Below are positions 27,131-35,713 of a stretch of DNA of 64,000 nt, one piece after another. The position numbers and the translations under genes were made by a program. The notes beneath the pieces are model-generated. The model saw only the letters and a list, made by a program, of their open reading frames with translations. It ran no database searches and was not told where the DNA came from. Numbering within the stretch: the stretch's first letter is position 1; each line of letters starts with the position of its first letter. The stretch is from the NCBI GenBank assembly GCA_934141605.1, contig CAKPCL010000001.1, forward strand, positions 161,694 through 225,693, in the 5' to 3' direction. The DNA is from an uncultured Clostridia bacterium. Lineage in GTDB: Bacteria; Bacillota; Clostridia; TANB77; CAG-508.

Positions 27131-27354
27131 ATATTTATCTCCCTTTGTGTTACTAATTTAATATTATCATATTCTCATTTAATTTACAATATGTTTGTTA
27201 TTGTTGGCTATAATATTGCTTATTTTTACCTTTGATCATAAAAAAACTTTTAAAAAAACAAAATTTCTAATTTTTTTACAAAAAACACTTGAACTATAAC
27301 AAATTTAATATTATAATACTTGTAGCAAAAGATAAATAAGGAGAGTTAGTATCA

Positions 27355-27822
27355 ATGGAACTAGTTAAAAACATATTTTTTAATACAGATAAATTAGTTG
27401 AAAATAGTAATGTTAAAATATCTTACACAGGGAAATTTTTTCAGGAGAACTCTGAAGAAGTTTTTATTCATTATGGTTTTGGAATTAATTGGGATAATAT
27501 AAATGAAGTTAAAATGGAAAAAACAGAACTTGGATTTCAAGCTGAAATCTTTTTAGGTGAGGGTGAAACTTTTAATTTCTGTTTTAGAAATAATAATAAT
27601 GAATGGGATAATAATGATTGCAAAAATTATATTTTTGAGATAGAAAAAAGGCAAAATGAGTTATTAGTTTTAGAAGATGAGCCTGTTTCTTTGGGTAGTG
27701 CTAGAAGATTAAGAAAATCTTATTTATGGAATAAAAAAATTCGTTTAGCTGTTTATAAAATAATAACTTATTTTCCAAAAATCATTTCTGGAAATTATAA
27801 AAGAAAATTAAATAGTTTTTAA
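27355..27822 (+). CDS. Small CBM53/CBM25-like carbohydrate-binding protein
   Basis: A 155-residue protein without signal peptide. The first 100 residues resemble starch-type carbohydrate-binding modules: VKISYTGKFF, HYGFGINWDN, then ETFNFCFRNNNNEWDNN. In this fold the tryptophans of W..W-D-N-N contact glucans. The C-terminal tail is basic (RRLRKSYLWNKKIR). A cytosolic role such as glycogen binding fits, but is inference. GGAGAG precedes the ATG. Confidence 0.75.
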   Translation: MELVKNIFFNTDKLVENSNVKISYTGKFFQENSEEVFIHYGFGINWDNINEVKMEKTELGFQAEIFLGEGETFNFCFRNNNNEWDNNDCKNYIFEIEKRQNELLVLEDEPVSLGSARRLRKSYLWNKKIRLAVYKIITYFPKIISGNYKRKLNSF

Positions 27823-27823
27823 A

Positions 27824-27855
27824 AAAGAATTAGGATTTACCTAATTCTTTTTATA
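27824..27855. terminator. Terminator between CBM-like gene and SDR
   Basis: AAAGAATTAGG (27824-27834) pairs with CCTAATTCTTT (27840-27850), with T on the plus side and A on the other. It overlaps the SDR stop and can serve both genes. Confidence 0.85.
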
Positions 27856-28579
27856 TTTCCCAACCTCCATTTATTGAAATTACTTGTCCGGTTGTATATT
27901 CATCTTCTATTAACCATTCTATACATTTTTCTATGTCTTGAGCTTTTCCTATTTTTTCTAGAGGAATTTCTTCTTTTATATTATTTATTTCTTCTTTACT
28001 TAAATTTTTGTTCATTTCAGTATTTATAATTCCTGGTGCTATTGAATTCACTCTTATATTTGATGGTCCCATTTCTTTTGCTAATGATTTTGTCATAGCA
28101 TCTATTCCTGCTTTACTTACACTGTAGTGGACTTCACATGATGCTCCTACTACTCCCCATATTGATGATATGTTAATTATACAGCCATTTTTGTTATGTA
28201 TCATGTTTTTGCATACTTCTTGTGTCATATAAAATACTGAATTTAGATTTGTATTTATCATTGTATTCCAGTCTTCATCTGTTATTTGTGTAAATTCTTT
28301 TATTTGTGATATTCCTGCGTTATTTATTAGTACATCTATTTTTCCGTATTTTTTTATTGTATACTCTACTAGTTCTTGTGCTTCGTTTCTTTTTGATACA
28401 TCTGCTTTGAATATGTCTATTTTTACATTTTCTTTTTCTAATTCTTCTTTTAGTTCTTGTGCTTGTTTTTCTGATTTGTTGTAGTTTGCTATTACTGTGT
28501 TTCCTTTTTTTGATAGCTGTTTTGCTATTTCTTTTCCTATTCCTCTTGATGCTCCTGTTACTATTATAATTTTGTTCAT
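27851..28579 (-). CDS. Short-chain dehydrogenase/reductase (FabG-like)
   Basis: 242 residues, a classical SDR: TGASRGIG cofactor motif, NNAG, the catalytic Ser in NISSIWG and YSVSKAG for Tyr/Lys, and the C-terminal GQVISINGGWEI. It resembles 3-oxoacyl-ACP reductases (FabG/YmfI type), but no fatty acid genes are nearby, so the substrate is unassigned. Confidence 0.85.
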   Translation of the reverse strand: MNKIIIVTGASRGIGKEIAKQLSKKGNTVIANYNKSEKQAQELKEELEKENVKIDIFKADVSKRNEAQELVEYTIKKYGKIDVLINNAGISQIKEFTQITDEDWNTMINTNLNSVFYMTQEVCKNMIHNKNGCIINISSIWGVVGASCEVHYSVSKAGIDAMTKSLAKEMGPSNIRVNSIAPGIINTEMNKNLSKEEINNIKEEIPLEKIGKAQDIEKCIEWLIEDEYTTGQVISINGGWEI

Positions 28580-28635
28580 TTATTTTTCTCCTTTTGAGTT
28601 TTTTATATTTTTATTATAGTTTAATTTTTCTTTAA

Positions 28636-29238
28636 TTACAATGGTAACTTAGAATTTTTATTCCATATTTCTTTTATATTTCCTTTTTTATCTCTTAAAA
28701 ATACTCTTTCTGTGTCTTCTTTTATATTAACAGTTAAAATTGTTCTTGAAGGTGGACCAAAGCATGAAGCTTTTCCAACTGTTTCAATATATATGTCCTT
28801 TCCATTTGTCTCGTTATATTTAAAATATAGGTTGAATTTTTTATCATTTACACCAAATTGTAGTTCTTTTGTGTTATCGTCTAGTGTTTCTTCTCTGTTA
28901 TAAGAAATATTAAAGCTGTTGACATCTACAAAAAATTCGCATTTTTCTTCAATTTGTTGTAAAATTAAAAATACTGATAATATAATTATAATGCAGATAA
29001 GAATAGTTTTAATAATTGCTATTATTTTATTTTTTCTATAGCCTTTTAGATAATCAATTTGTTCTTTTTGTTCAAATAATTCGCTATCAATGTCTTTGTT
29101 CATGTCTTCTAATACTGAAGTACAATTTTTACATGTCTGAAGATGTTTTTCTATTAAATTGTTTGTAGCTTCGCTTGAGGTTTTGTCAATGTATCCTGGT
29201 AGCAAGTCTTTAATAATGTCACAATTTTCTTCTTTCAT
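28636..29238 (-). CDS. Zinc-finger anti-sigma factor, membrane anchored
   Basis: 200 residues. The N-terminal HC2-type motif is C-D-I-I-K-D-L-L-P-G-Y with HLQTCKNC, which binds zinc in anti-sigma factors. One membrane helix (about residues 70-92) precedes an extracellular sensor domain. The start overlaps the sigma factor stop by four bases (ATGA), the normal coupling for such a pair. The signal sensed is unknown. Confidence 0.85.
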   Translation of the reverse strand: MKEENCDIIKDLLPGYIDKTSSEATNNLIEKHLQTCKNCTSVLEDMNKDIDSELFEQKEQIDYLKGYRKNKIIAIIKTILICIIIILSVFLILQQIEEKCEFFVDVNSFNISYNREETLDDNTKELQFGVNDKKFNLYFKYNETNGKDIYIETVGKASCFGPPSRTILTVNIKEDTERVFLRDKKGNIKEIWNKNSKLPL

Positions 29239-29717
29239 AAAATATCCTCCTTTATTAATTTTTGTTTTCCTCTAAAGAATGTAACTTTTGCCCAGTTTTC
29301 TGTTTTATTTAATATTTTTCCGATTTCTTTAAATGTTAAATCTCCTGTTAATCTTAAATACATTACTTCTCTAGTATTTGGATCTAATTTTTGAAGAGCT
29401 TCAAATAATTTTATTTTTTTGTCTTTTTGGATATATTCTTCTTCTATTGTTTTTTCATCTGCAAGTTCAAATTCATCAATAGGAATCGTGTTTTTTATAT
29501 TGTTTTTCTTTGTTTTCTTATATAGTATTTTTTTTGCAATTGAGAAAAGCCATACCGATATTTCACAGTCTCCTCGAAATTTGTTTATTTGATTAATTGC
29601 AACTATAAATGTTTCTTGCATAATGTCTTCTGCTAGTGTTGTGTCTTTTGTAATGCAGAATATGTAATTTTTTATTGCTTTTGCATATTTGTTATAAAGT
29701 TCTTCCATTTTTTCCAT
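29235..29717 (-). CDS. ECF RNA polymerase sigma factor
   Basis: 160 residues with region 2 (EDIMQETFIVAINQINKF, CEISVWLFSIAKKIL) and region 4 (LTFKEIGKILNKTENWAKVTFFRGKQKL), lacking regions 1 and 3 as in ECF factors. It is translationally coupled to its anti-sigma gene. The regulon is not visible here. Confidence 0.92.
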   Translation of the reverse strand: MEKMEELYNKYAKAIKNYIFCITKDTTLAEDIMQETFIVAINQINKFRGDCEISVWLFSIAKKILYKKTKKNNIKNTIPIDEFELADEKTIEEEYIQKDKKIKLFEALQKLDPNTREVMYLRLTGDLTFKEIGKILNKTENWAKVTFFRGKQKLIKEDIL

Positions 29718-29850
29718 TATTTTTACTCTCCTATTTATATAGTGTCAATTTTTATAAAAATAGTTACAACTTTTTTTAATTTTTTAAAAATAAAATGTAA
29801 CAATCTTATTTTGATTGTTACATAAAAATTATATTTCAGTATTTTTTATA

Positions 29851-30354
29851 TTATAAGTTTTTAATTTCTTCAATTGATAAGCCTGTAACTTTACATATTG
29901 TTTCATTAGTAATTTTTTGTTTTTTCATATTTTTTGCAATGGCTATTTTTTCTTGTTTTGCTCCTTCATGAATTCCTTGTTCTATTCCAGCCTTTAACCC
30001 TTTGTCATAACCAGCATCAGCAATAGCCTTTTTGTCCATTATGTATTTTTGTCTTAACTCTGTCAAATATCTTTCATGTTCATCTTGGCTTATTTCTTCT
30101 AATACTTTTTTTGCTTTACCTATTTCTTTATTTTCTTTCATATCAACCACCTCTGGATTTTCTATAAATCTCACCCATGAGTTCAATCTTTGGTCTGTTT
30201 TTGCCTTATATCTGTTGAACTTTGGTAATTCAATTATATAAATTTCCATTACATCTGTCAATATTATTTTTTGTTTAAGTTTTGAATTTTGGGCAGAATT
30301 GCCTGAATTTTGATTTAATTTTTTCTGAAATATAAATTTTATATATATTAACAT
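29851..30354 (-). pseudogene. Remnant of an Rpn-family nuclease (C-terminal part only)
   Basis: 167 codons whose second half matches the C-terminal region of Rpn/PD-(D/E)XK 'transposase-like' nucleases: EIYIIELPKF, SQDEHERYLTELRQKYIMD, YDKGLKAGIEQG, KITNETICKVTGLSIEEIKNL. The nuclease core found in the copy at 39.4-40.3 kb is missing, and the first 35 residues look like non-coding read-through. It lies beside the tRNA cluster. No CGG is present, so this looks like ordinary decay by truncation. Confidence 0.7.
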
Positions 30355-30434
30355 GCTTTTCTTAAAATTGCAATACTTCTTATCTAAAAATAAAAAAGCC
30401 AGTAATTAAGCCTATGCAAAACTACTGACAATTA

Positions 30435-30511
30435 TGGAGCCACTTCTCAGATTCGAACTGAGGACCCCCGCATTACAAGTGCGGTGCTCTGGCCAACTGA
30501 GCTAAAGTGGC
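30435..30511 (-). tRNA. tRNA-Thr (anticodon TGT)
   Basis: GCCACTT pairs with AAGTGGC; the anticodon loop is CTTGTAA; there is a CAGTTCGAATCTG T-arm and an encoded CCA. Confidence 0.95.
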
Positions 30512-30515
30512 ATTC

Positions 30516-30590
30516 TGGTGACCCCTACGGGAATCGAACCCATGTCTCCGCCGTGAAAGGGCGATGTCTTAACCGCTTGACCAAGGGGCC
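30516..30590 (-). tRNA. tRNA-Glu (anticodon TTC)
   Basis: GGCCCCT pairs with AGGGGTC (one G-U); the anticodon loop is CTTTCAC; GGGTTCGATTCCC forms the T-arm; CCA is encoded. It lies five bases from tRNA-Thr. Confidence 0.95.
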
Positions 30591-30599
30591 TTATATACA

Positions 30600-30636
30600 A
30601 AGAACTAAATAATTTATTCAATTATTTAGTTCTTTT
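30600..30636 (-). terminator. Hairpin between tRNA-Lys and tRNA-Glu
   Basis: AAAGAACTAAATAATT pairs with AATTATTTAGTTCTTT around a five-base loop. It could end most tRNA-Lys transcripts before tRNA-Glu, or be a processing hairpin. Confidence 0.65.
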
Positions 30637-30711
30637 GGTGAGCTATCCGCGACTCGAACGCGGGACAACTTGATTAAAAGTCAAGTGCTCTACCACCTGA
30701 GCTAATAGCCC
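30636..30711 (-). tRNA. tRNA-Lys (anticodon TTT)
   Basis: GGGCTAT pairs with ATAGCTC (one G-U); the anticodon loop is CTTTTAA; CGCGTTCGAGTCGCG forms the T-arm; CCA is encoded. Confidence 0.95.
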
Positions 30712-30749
30712 GTCACCTATGTTCTAAGTTTAACTCAGAACGCCTTTAT

Positions 30750-30778
30750 ATATTACTATATTTTTTTGCATATGTCAA
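30750..30778 (-). promoter_or_regulatory. Promoter for the Lys-Glu-Thr tRNA cluster
   Basis: On the minus strand, TTGACA (30778-30773), a 17-base spacer and TAATAT (30755-30750), about 40 bases before tRNA-Lys. Confidence 0.75.
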
Positions 30779-30850
30779 TACATTTGTTAAAATTTTTTCA
30801 AATTTTTTATAGAAATTTTTCTTTTTTGACATTTTTTGACAAATGTATTG
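30776..30850. repeat. 12-bp inverted repeat behind the tRNA promoter
   Basis: CAATACATTTGT (30776-30787) and ACAAATGTATTG (30839-30850) are perfect inverted arms around 51 bases, between the DUF1858 gene end and the tRNA promoter. The inner arm overlaps the -35 box. Confidence 0.5.
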
Positions 30851-30862
30851 AGCTTTATGTTG

Positions 30863-31048
30863 TTAATCATTTAATTTTTTTAGTACTTCTTCTACATCTA
30901 TTCCATGAACATCACAGGCTTCTTCTAATGTTTCCATTTGTGAAGCTGGACAACCTAAGCAGTGCATTCCAATTTCTAATAATATATCTGCTTTTTCTGG
31001 TGCTTTCTCTAAAATTTCTCCTATTGTTGTATCTTTATCAAATTTCAT
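30863..31048 (-). CDS. DUF1858 protein
   Basis: 61 residues, the complete DUF1858 domain: T-T-I-G-E-I-L-E-K-A-P-E, then GMHCLGCPASQMETLEEAC. The CxxC pair is conserved in this redox-linked family of Firmicutes, of unproven function. GGAGGAAC precedes the ATG. Confidence 0.88.
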   Translation of the reverse strand: MKFDKDTTIGEILEKAPEKADILLEIGMHCLGCPASQMETLEEACDVHGIDVEEVLKKLND

Positions 31049-31249
31049 TATTGTTCCTCCTTATAAATTTTTAGTTACATTTCATTTAAAAATCATAAAA
31101 TGTTTTAACTGTTGATATATTAATATTTATAGCAATTAATTTTTACTGAACTGTAACACTTTTTATAAATTTTATCATATTTTTTTAAAAAAGTATAGAC
31201 AAATCGAAAAAAATGTTATATATTTTATGTCTAGTAAGGCGGTGATATT

Positions 31250-31393
31250 ATTTACAAGCTTATAAATTTATTTTTTATCATATTTATTATTAATCTTTTT
31301 ATCACTTTATATTCATTATATACTTTTTTCGAAGTAAAAATTTTACATACCCTTCAAGGATCAAAATTAAAAATAAAAAAGGAGGTCTTATAA
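31250..31393 (+). CDS. Small single-TM protein ahead of VirD4, probable ATT start
   Basis: An open frame of 47 codons from ATT 31250 (or ATT 31247) to TAA 31391-31393. It begins YKLINLFF, then has one long hydrophobic helix and a basic tail (KLKIKKEVL). The only ribosome site is AAGGCGGTGA, and there is no ATG, GTG or TTG at a usable distance. Its stop codon directly abuts the proposed VirD4 start. I do not recognise the family; position and shape suggest a small T4SS membrane component. Confidence 0.5.
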   Translation: MYKLINLFFIIFIINLFITLYSLYTFFEVKILHTLQGSKLKIKKEVL

Positions 31394-33091
31394 ATTTTAA
31401 AATATAAAATATCTTTTTGCTCTATCTTTGTGTTTATCTCTTGTTTAATTGGTTTTCATACTTTTTATCCTATTTATACTTCAAATGAAATCATTATAAC
31501 ATATGGTTTACACCCTTTTGATATATGTACAGAAAACCCATTATTGTGGAAATATATAAAAATTACTTTTATGTTTACATTTATTTTTTCAAATATTGTA
31601 CTTTCACTTTTTTTGTTTAATAGATTTTTTATTCATTTATTTGTTAAAAAATCAAAAAAATCTAGAAAAAATAATCCTACAAATTGTAATTTTTCTAAAC
31701 TTCATTTGTTAATAGGAAAAGATTTAGATACAAATTGTGATATATTTATTCCTGAAAGTGGTTTATATCAAAATTTTTTAATCACAGGAACTATTGGTTC
31801 TGGTAAAACTTCGTCTGCAATGTATCCATTTACAGAACAGTTATTAAAGTATAATAGTGAAAATATTAATAATAAAATTGGCATGCTTATTTTAGATGTA
31901 AAAGGAAATTACTATAAGCAAATTCAAGAATATGTTAAAACTTATAACTTAGAAAAAGATTTAGTTGTTATTGGTCTAAACTCTGATGTTTTTTATAATC
32001 CTTTGTATAAGCCTAATTTAAAACCTATTGTTCTAGCAAATAGGTTAAAAACAATTCTAACATTATTTTCAGAAAATAATTCTGAGTCATATTGGCTTGA
32101 TAAAGCTGAACAAATTTTAGCTGAAGCTATTAAATTGTGTAGATTATATAATGATAATTATGTTACATTTTCTGAGTTGCATAAATTGATAACTATTCCG
32201 AATTATTATAAAGAAAAGGTTGAATTTTTAAGGAATTTATTTATTTCTTCTAAATTAAATTCTAAACAAATTTATGAATTAAATGAGTGTTTGAATTTTT
32301 TTCAAAAAGAATTTGAAAGTTTGGATTCTAGAACAAAAGGCATCTTAGTTTCTGAAATTACAAGAATAACAAATACATTTATTTCAGATTACGATATTTT
32401 TTCTACATTTTCTCCTCCAAAAGAAAAACTTAATTTTTTAGGTTTTGAAGATGTTTTAAATTCTGGAAAAATAGTTGTTTTAAATATGAATATTTCTGAA
32501 TATACTATGCTTTCAAAAATAATTGCTACTTATTTAAAATTAGATTTCCAAACAGAAATCTTAAATTCTTTGTCAAAAGGAAAAATTAAAAAATCGGCAT
32601 TTATTTGTGATGAATATGATAAGTATTGTACAAAAACTGACAGTGAATTTTTTTCTTTAAGTAGAGAAGCTAAATGTATAAATATTATTAGTACGCAAAG
32701 TTATTCATCTTTGAAAAATTGTTTAAAAGATGAATCTTCTGTTAAAGTTATAACACAAAATTTAATTAATAAAATTTGGCTTAGAACTGATGATATTTTT
32801 ACTATTGAAGAAGCCCAAAAACAGTTAGGGAAAGAAGAAAAAGAAAAAATTTCAAAAAGTGTTTCTGAAAATGCAAAAGAAACTAACTTTAGTTATATTA
32901 CTAATACTTTAAATTCACGAGATTCTAATATTTCTGAATCTTATAATTCTTATTATCAAACAGATTATATTTATGATACTAATTTTTTTACTAGACAACT
33001 TGAGACTTTCACCGCTCTTACTTTTTTATCTGATGGTAATAAAATTTTCGAACCTAAAAAAGTTCAGCTTTTACCATATTTTAAAAAATAA
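31394..33091 (+). CDS. VirD4/TraG-type coupling ATPase
   Basis: In-frame sequence upstream of GTG 31430 runs back to ATT 31394, eight bases after AAGGAGG, and reads LKYKISFCSIF, a normal positive-then-hydrophobic membrane start. I therefore prefer an ATT start. There are two N-terminal membrane helices, then a P-loop ATPase: GTIGSGKTSSAMYPF (Walker A, near residue 138), LILDVKGNYYKQI, SAFICDEYDKYC (Walker B) and STQSYSS. This is the coupling protein that feeds substrates to a type IV secretion channel. It leads a run of T4SS membrane genes. No relaxase is visible. Confidence 0.82.
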   Translation: MLKYKISFCSIFVFISCLIGFHTFYPIYTSNEIIITYGLHPFDICTENPLLWKYIKITFMFTFIFSNIVLSLFLFNRFFIHLFVKKSKKSRKNNPTNCNFSKLHLLIGKDLDTNCDIFIPESGLYQNFLITGTIGSGKTSSAMYPFTEQLLKYNSENINNKIGMLILDVKGNYYKQIQEYVKTYNLEKDLVVIGLNSDVFYNPLYKPNLKPIVLANRLKTILTLFSENNSESYWLDKAEQILAEAIKLCRLYNDNYVTFSELHKLITIPNYYKEKVEFLRNLFISSKLNSKQIYELNECLNFFQKEFESLDSRTKGILVSEITRITNTFISDYDIFSTFSPPKEKLNFLGFEDVLNSGKIVVLNMNISEYTMLSKIIATYLKLDFQTEILNSLSKGKIKKSAFICDEYDKYCTKTDSEFFSLSREAKCINIISTQSYSSLKNCLKDESSVKVITQNLINKIWLRTDDIFTIEEAQKQLGKEEKEKISKSVSENAKETNFSYITNTLNSRDSNISESYNSYYQTDYIYDTNFFTRQLETFTALTFLSDGNKIFEPKKVQLLPYFKK

Positions 33092-33117
33092 ATTTTATTT
33101 ATTGAAAGGAGTTTATT

Positions 33118-33459
33118 ATGTTTAAATTTAAGAAAAAATTTTTCTATATTTTATTTACTTTTTGTTTTGCAATTTTGATACTTTTTGTTGTAGATAATTT
33201 TTGTTTTGCATTTGGAGAACCAAAAATTGTTTCAAAAATTAATTCTGCTTTTGAAAGTATCGAAAGTTGGCTTTTAAAGCTTTCTACTCCTGCTGCTGCA
33301 GTTGCTGTTGGTACTGGAGTGTTTATGAAAAAATTTAGTTTTGGTGATGAAGAAAAAATACGAACTGGAAAAAAAATTATTAAAGGCTCTTTATTTTCTT
33401 ATGCTTTTATTCTTGCCATAGATTTAATTTTATCAGCTATAAAATCTTTAGTTAGTTAG
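33118..33459 (+). CDS. VirB2/TrbC-like pilin candidate
   Basis: 113 residues with an N-terminal hydrophobic segment resembling a signal sequence (about residues 8-28), and two further hydrophobic helices around STPAAAVAVGTGVF and FSYAFILAIDLILSAI. Size, two-helix core and position after VirD4 fit the pilin-like small protein of Gram-positive T4SS. GAAAGGAG precedes the ATG. Confidence 0.65.
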   Translation: MFKFKKKFFYILFTFCFAILILFVVDNFCFAFGEPKIVSKINSAFESIESWLLKLSTPAAAVAVGTGVFMKKFSFGDEEKIRTGKKIIKGSLFSYAFILAIDLILSAIKSLVS

Positions 33460-33467
33460 GAGGAATT

Positions 33468-34343
33468 TTGGAATCTACAAATATAACCCAAATTATAATT
33501 AATACTATAAATACTATTTTAGGCAATTTATTTAGCTCAATTAATAATAATTTATATTCTTTATTAGATGATATTACTTTTGTAAGTTCTGATATTTTAA
33601 ATGATAAAAATTTTGAAAATATTTTTGGTACTTCTACTTCTAATGGAATTTTATTAATTGCTAATTCTTTGCTACTTGGTATAATTCTTTATTTTGCAAT
33701 AAAATATTTGCTTTCACATTTTACATATTCTCAAATTGAAAGTCCCCATAGTTTTTTAATAAAACTAATTATTTGTGGTATTTGTATGAATTTTTCTTAT
33801 TTTTTAATTGCTCAATTTTTAGATTTATTTTCTAATATTTCTTTAGCAATTAGAAGTTTAGGTGAAGATTTATTTAATAAAGATATATGTTTTTCGGAAC
33901 TTATTTTAAATTTAGACACAAACATTTCTATTGATGCTTCATCTATTGATATTTTTTCTTTAGATGGTTTAATTAAAGGAATTATTTCTTTTTCTTTATT
34001 GAATTTAGTATTTTCGTATTCATTTAGATATGTTTTAATAAAAGTTTTTGTATTAATTGCTCCATTTGCAATTTTGTCAAATTCTTTAAATTCTACTTCT
34101 TGGTTTTTTAAATCTTGGTTTAGAAATTTATTTTCTTTATTATTTATCCAAATTATTGTATCTATTATTTTATTAATATTATTTTCCATAGATTATTCTT
34201 CTTCGAATCTTTTTTCTAAATTTATTTATATTGGTGGAATTTATGCATTAATAAAATCTAATTCTTTTGTCAGAGAATTTTTGGGTGGAGTTTCCACAGA
34301 AATTTCACAAAATGTGGGTAACTTTTCAAAATTTTTAAAATAG
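33468..34343 (+). CDS. VirB6/TrbL-like polytopic membrane protein
   Basis: 291 residues starting at TTG 33468, after AGGAGGAA. At least five hydrophobic segments follow an N-terminal amphipathic region, with the pattern F-V-L-I-A-P-F-A-I-L seen in the VirB6/TrbL channel family. It probably forms part of the inner-membrane T4SS channel. It is packed in the T4SS run with an eight-base gap upstream. Confidence 0.7.
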   Translation: MESTNITQIIINTINTILGNLFSSINNNLYSLLDDITFVSSDILNDKNFENIFGTSTSNGILLIANSLLLGIILYFAIKYLLSHFTYSQIESPHSFLIKLIICGICMNFSYFLIAQFLDLFSNISLAIRSLGEDLFNKDICFSELILNLDTNISIDASSIDIFSLDGLIKGIISFSLLNLVFSYSFRYVLIKVFVLIAPFAILSNSLNSTSWFFKSWFRNLFSLLFIQIIVSIILLILFSIDYSSSNLFSKFIYIGGIYALIKSNSFVREFLGGVSTEISQNVGNFSKFLK

Positions 34344-34359
34344 GTTTTAAGGAGGTTTT

Positions 34360-34656
34360 ATGAAATTTATTTTTCCGCAAAATTATAATTTTAAGAGTAA
34401 ATTATTTGGAACTATTGATTACAATGTTATTATTGTTAATTTAATTTGGGATTTATTTGTGTTTTTTATTATTAATTTTTTTAATAATTTAAATGTTAAA
34501 ATTTTTTTATTTTTAGTTCTTTGTTTTCCTTTATTTTTATTTAGTTTTTTTGGATTTAATGGTGAAAATATTGTTTATGTGATGTCATATATTTTTAAAT
34601 TTTTAATAAAACAAAAATTATTACTCTTTAAAAAAAATAATTCAACATTTCCTTGA
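34360..34656 (+). CDS. VirB3/PrgI-like small membrane protein
   Basis: 98 residues. Two adjacent membrane helices (about residues 23-60) sit between basic ends (FKSKLFGTIDYN and LIKQKLLLFKKN). Length and topology fit the PrgI/VirB3 partner of VirB4. The VirB4 gene itself is 10 kb away, on the other side of gyrA. AAGGAGG precedes the ATG. Confidence 0.65.
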   Translation: MKFIFPQNYNFKSKLFGTIDYNVIIVNLIWDLFVFFIINFFNNLNVKIFLFLVLCFPLFLFSFFGFNGENIVYVMSYIFKFLIKQKLLLFKKNNSTFP

Positions 34657-34723
34657 ATTTTTTGTCTAAAAAAGTTATAATCTATTATACAAAATGTTGA
34701 TTTTTAAATAGGGGGATTTTATA

Positions 34724-35713
34724 ATGAAATTAGAACAAAATGAAAAGCAATTATTATTTTCGGAAACAGTGATACCAGATATATTTTTTACAGAGTTTTT
34801 GCCTGAAATCCCTGGTGATTATTTAAAAATTTATTTATATTTAAATTTTCTTGCTAAATATAAAAAAGATGTTAAATTAAATGATTTATCTAAAAAATTG
34901 TCTTTGCCTTTAAAAACTTTAAATGAAGGTTTAAAATTTTTAGAAGATTATAATTTAATTTTAAAAAAGGCAACTGGCTTTATCGTTAATGATTTGCAAG
35001 AATTAACTTTAAATAATTTATATAAACCTAATCTTACTCAATCTAAAGAGAAGATTGAACAAACAGCCAAAAATCAATCAAGAGCAAAAGTTATTGAATA
35101 TATAAATAATATGTATTTTCAAGGTATTATGGGACCTTCTTGGTATAATGATATAGATTTATGGTTTAGAAAATATAATTTTGATGAGCAAGTCATGATT
35201 AGCTTATTTAATTATTGTTATAATCGTTCTGCCTTGCATAAAAATTATGTTCAAACTGTTGCGGAAGCTTGGCATTCTAACAAAGTTCAAACATATAATG
35301 ATTTAGATTTATATTATCAAAAACAAGAAAAATTAAATAAAATTAAATCTCTTATTGCTAAAAAACTTGGTAAGCATGGTGGCTTAACTCAATATGAAGA
35401 AGCTTATATTGAAAAGTGGGTTATTGATTTTGGTTACGAAATGGATATAATTGAAATTGCTTTAAAAAGAACTACTTTTAAGCAAAATCCAACTTTTGAA
35501 TATATAAATAATATAATTAGTGATTGGCATGATAGAAATTTAAAAACGCCTGATCAAGTAAATGCTTTTTTAGAGCAGCGTAAAAAACAGTCTAAAGATT
35601 TAAAAGATATGAAGGCTCAAGTGTCAAAAGCAAATTACGAGCAAAGACAATATAATAATTTAGATTTTTTGTATGCTAATAACGAAACTAATAATAACGA
35701 AGGAGATAATTAA
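34724..35713 (+). CDS. DnaD-domain replication initiation protein
   Basis: 329 residues. A winged-helix N-terminal domain (VKLNDLSKKLSLPLKTLNEGLKFL) is followed by two DnaD-type domains (LTQYEEAYIEKWV, and YINNIISDWHDRNLKT). DnaD/DnaB proteins help load the replicative helicase at the origin in Firmicutes. The stop overlaps the helicase loader start (TAATG), so the pair is coupled. Confidence 0.85.
   Translation: MKLEQNEKQLLFSETVIPDIFFTEFLPEIPGDYLKIYLYLNFLAKYKKDVKLNDLSKKLSLPLKTLNEGLKFLEDYNLILKKATGFIVNDLQELTLNNLYKPNLTQSKEKIEQTAKNQSRAKVIEYINNMYFQGIMGPSWYNDIDLWFRKYNFDEQVMISLFNYCYNRSALHKNYVQTVAEAWHSNKVQTYNDLDLYYQKQEKLNKIKSLIAKKLGKHGGLTQYEEAYIEKWVIDFGYEMDIIEIALKRTTFKQNPTFEYINNIISDWHDRNLKTPDQVNAFLEQRKKQSKDLKDMKAQVSKANYEQRQYNNLDFLYANNETNNNEGDN

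Noticed and set aside
29851..30354. Recoding as the reason for the short Rpn gene at 30 kb
   Set aside because: No CGG or other clear break; the N-terminal nuclease core is simply absent, so truncation is the better explanation.
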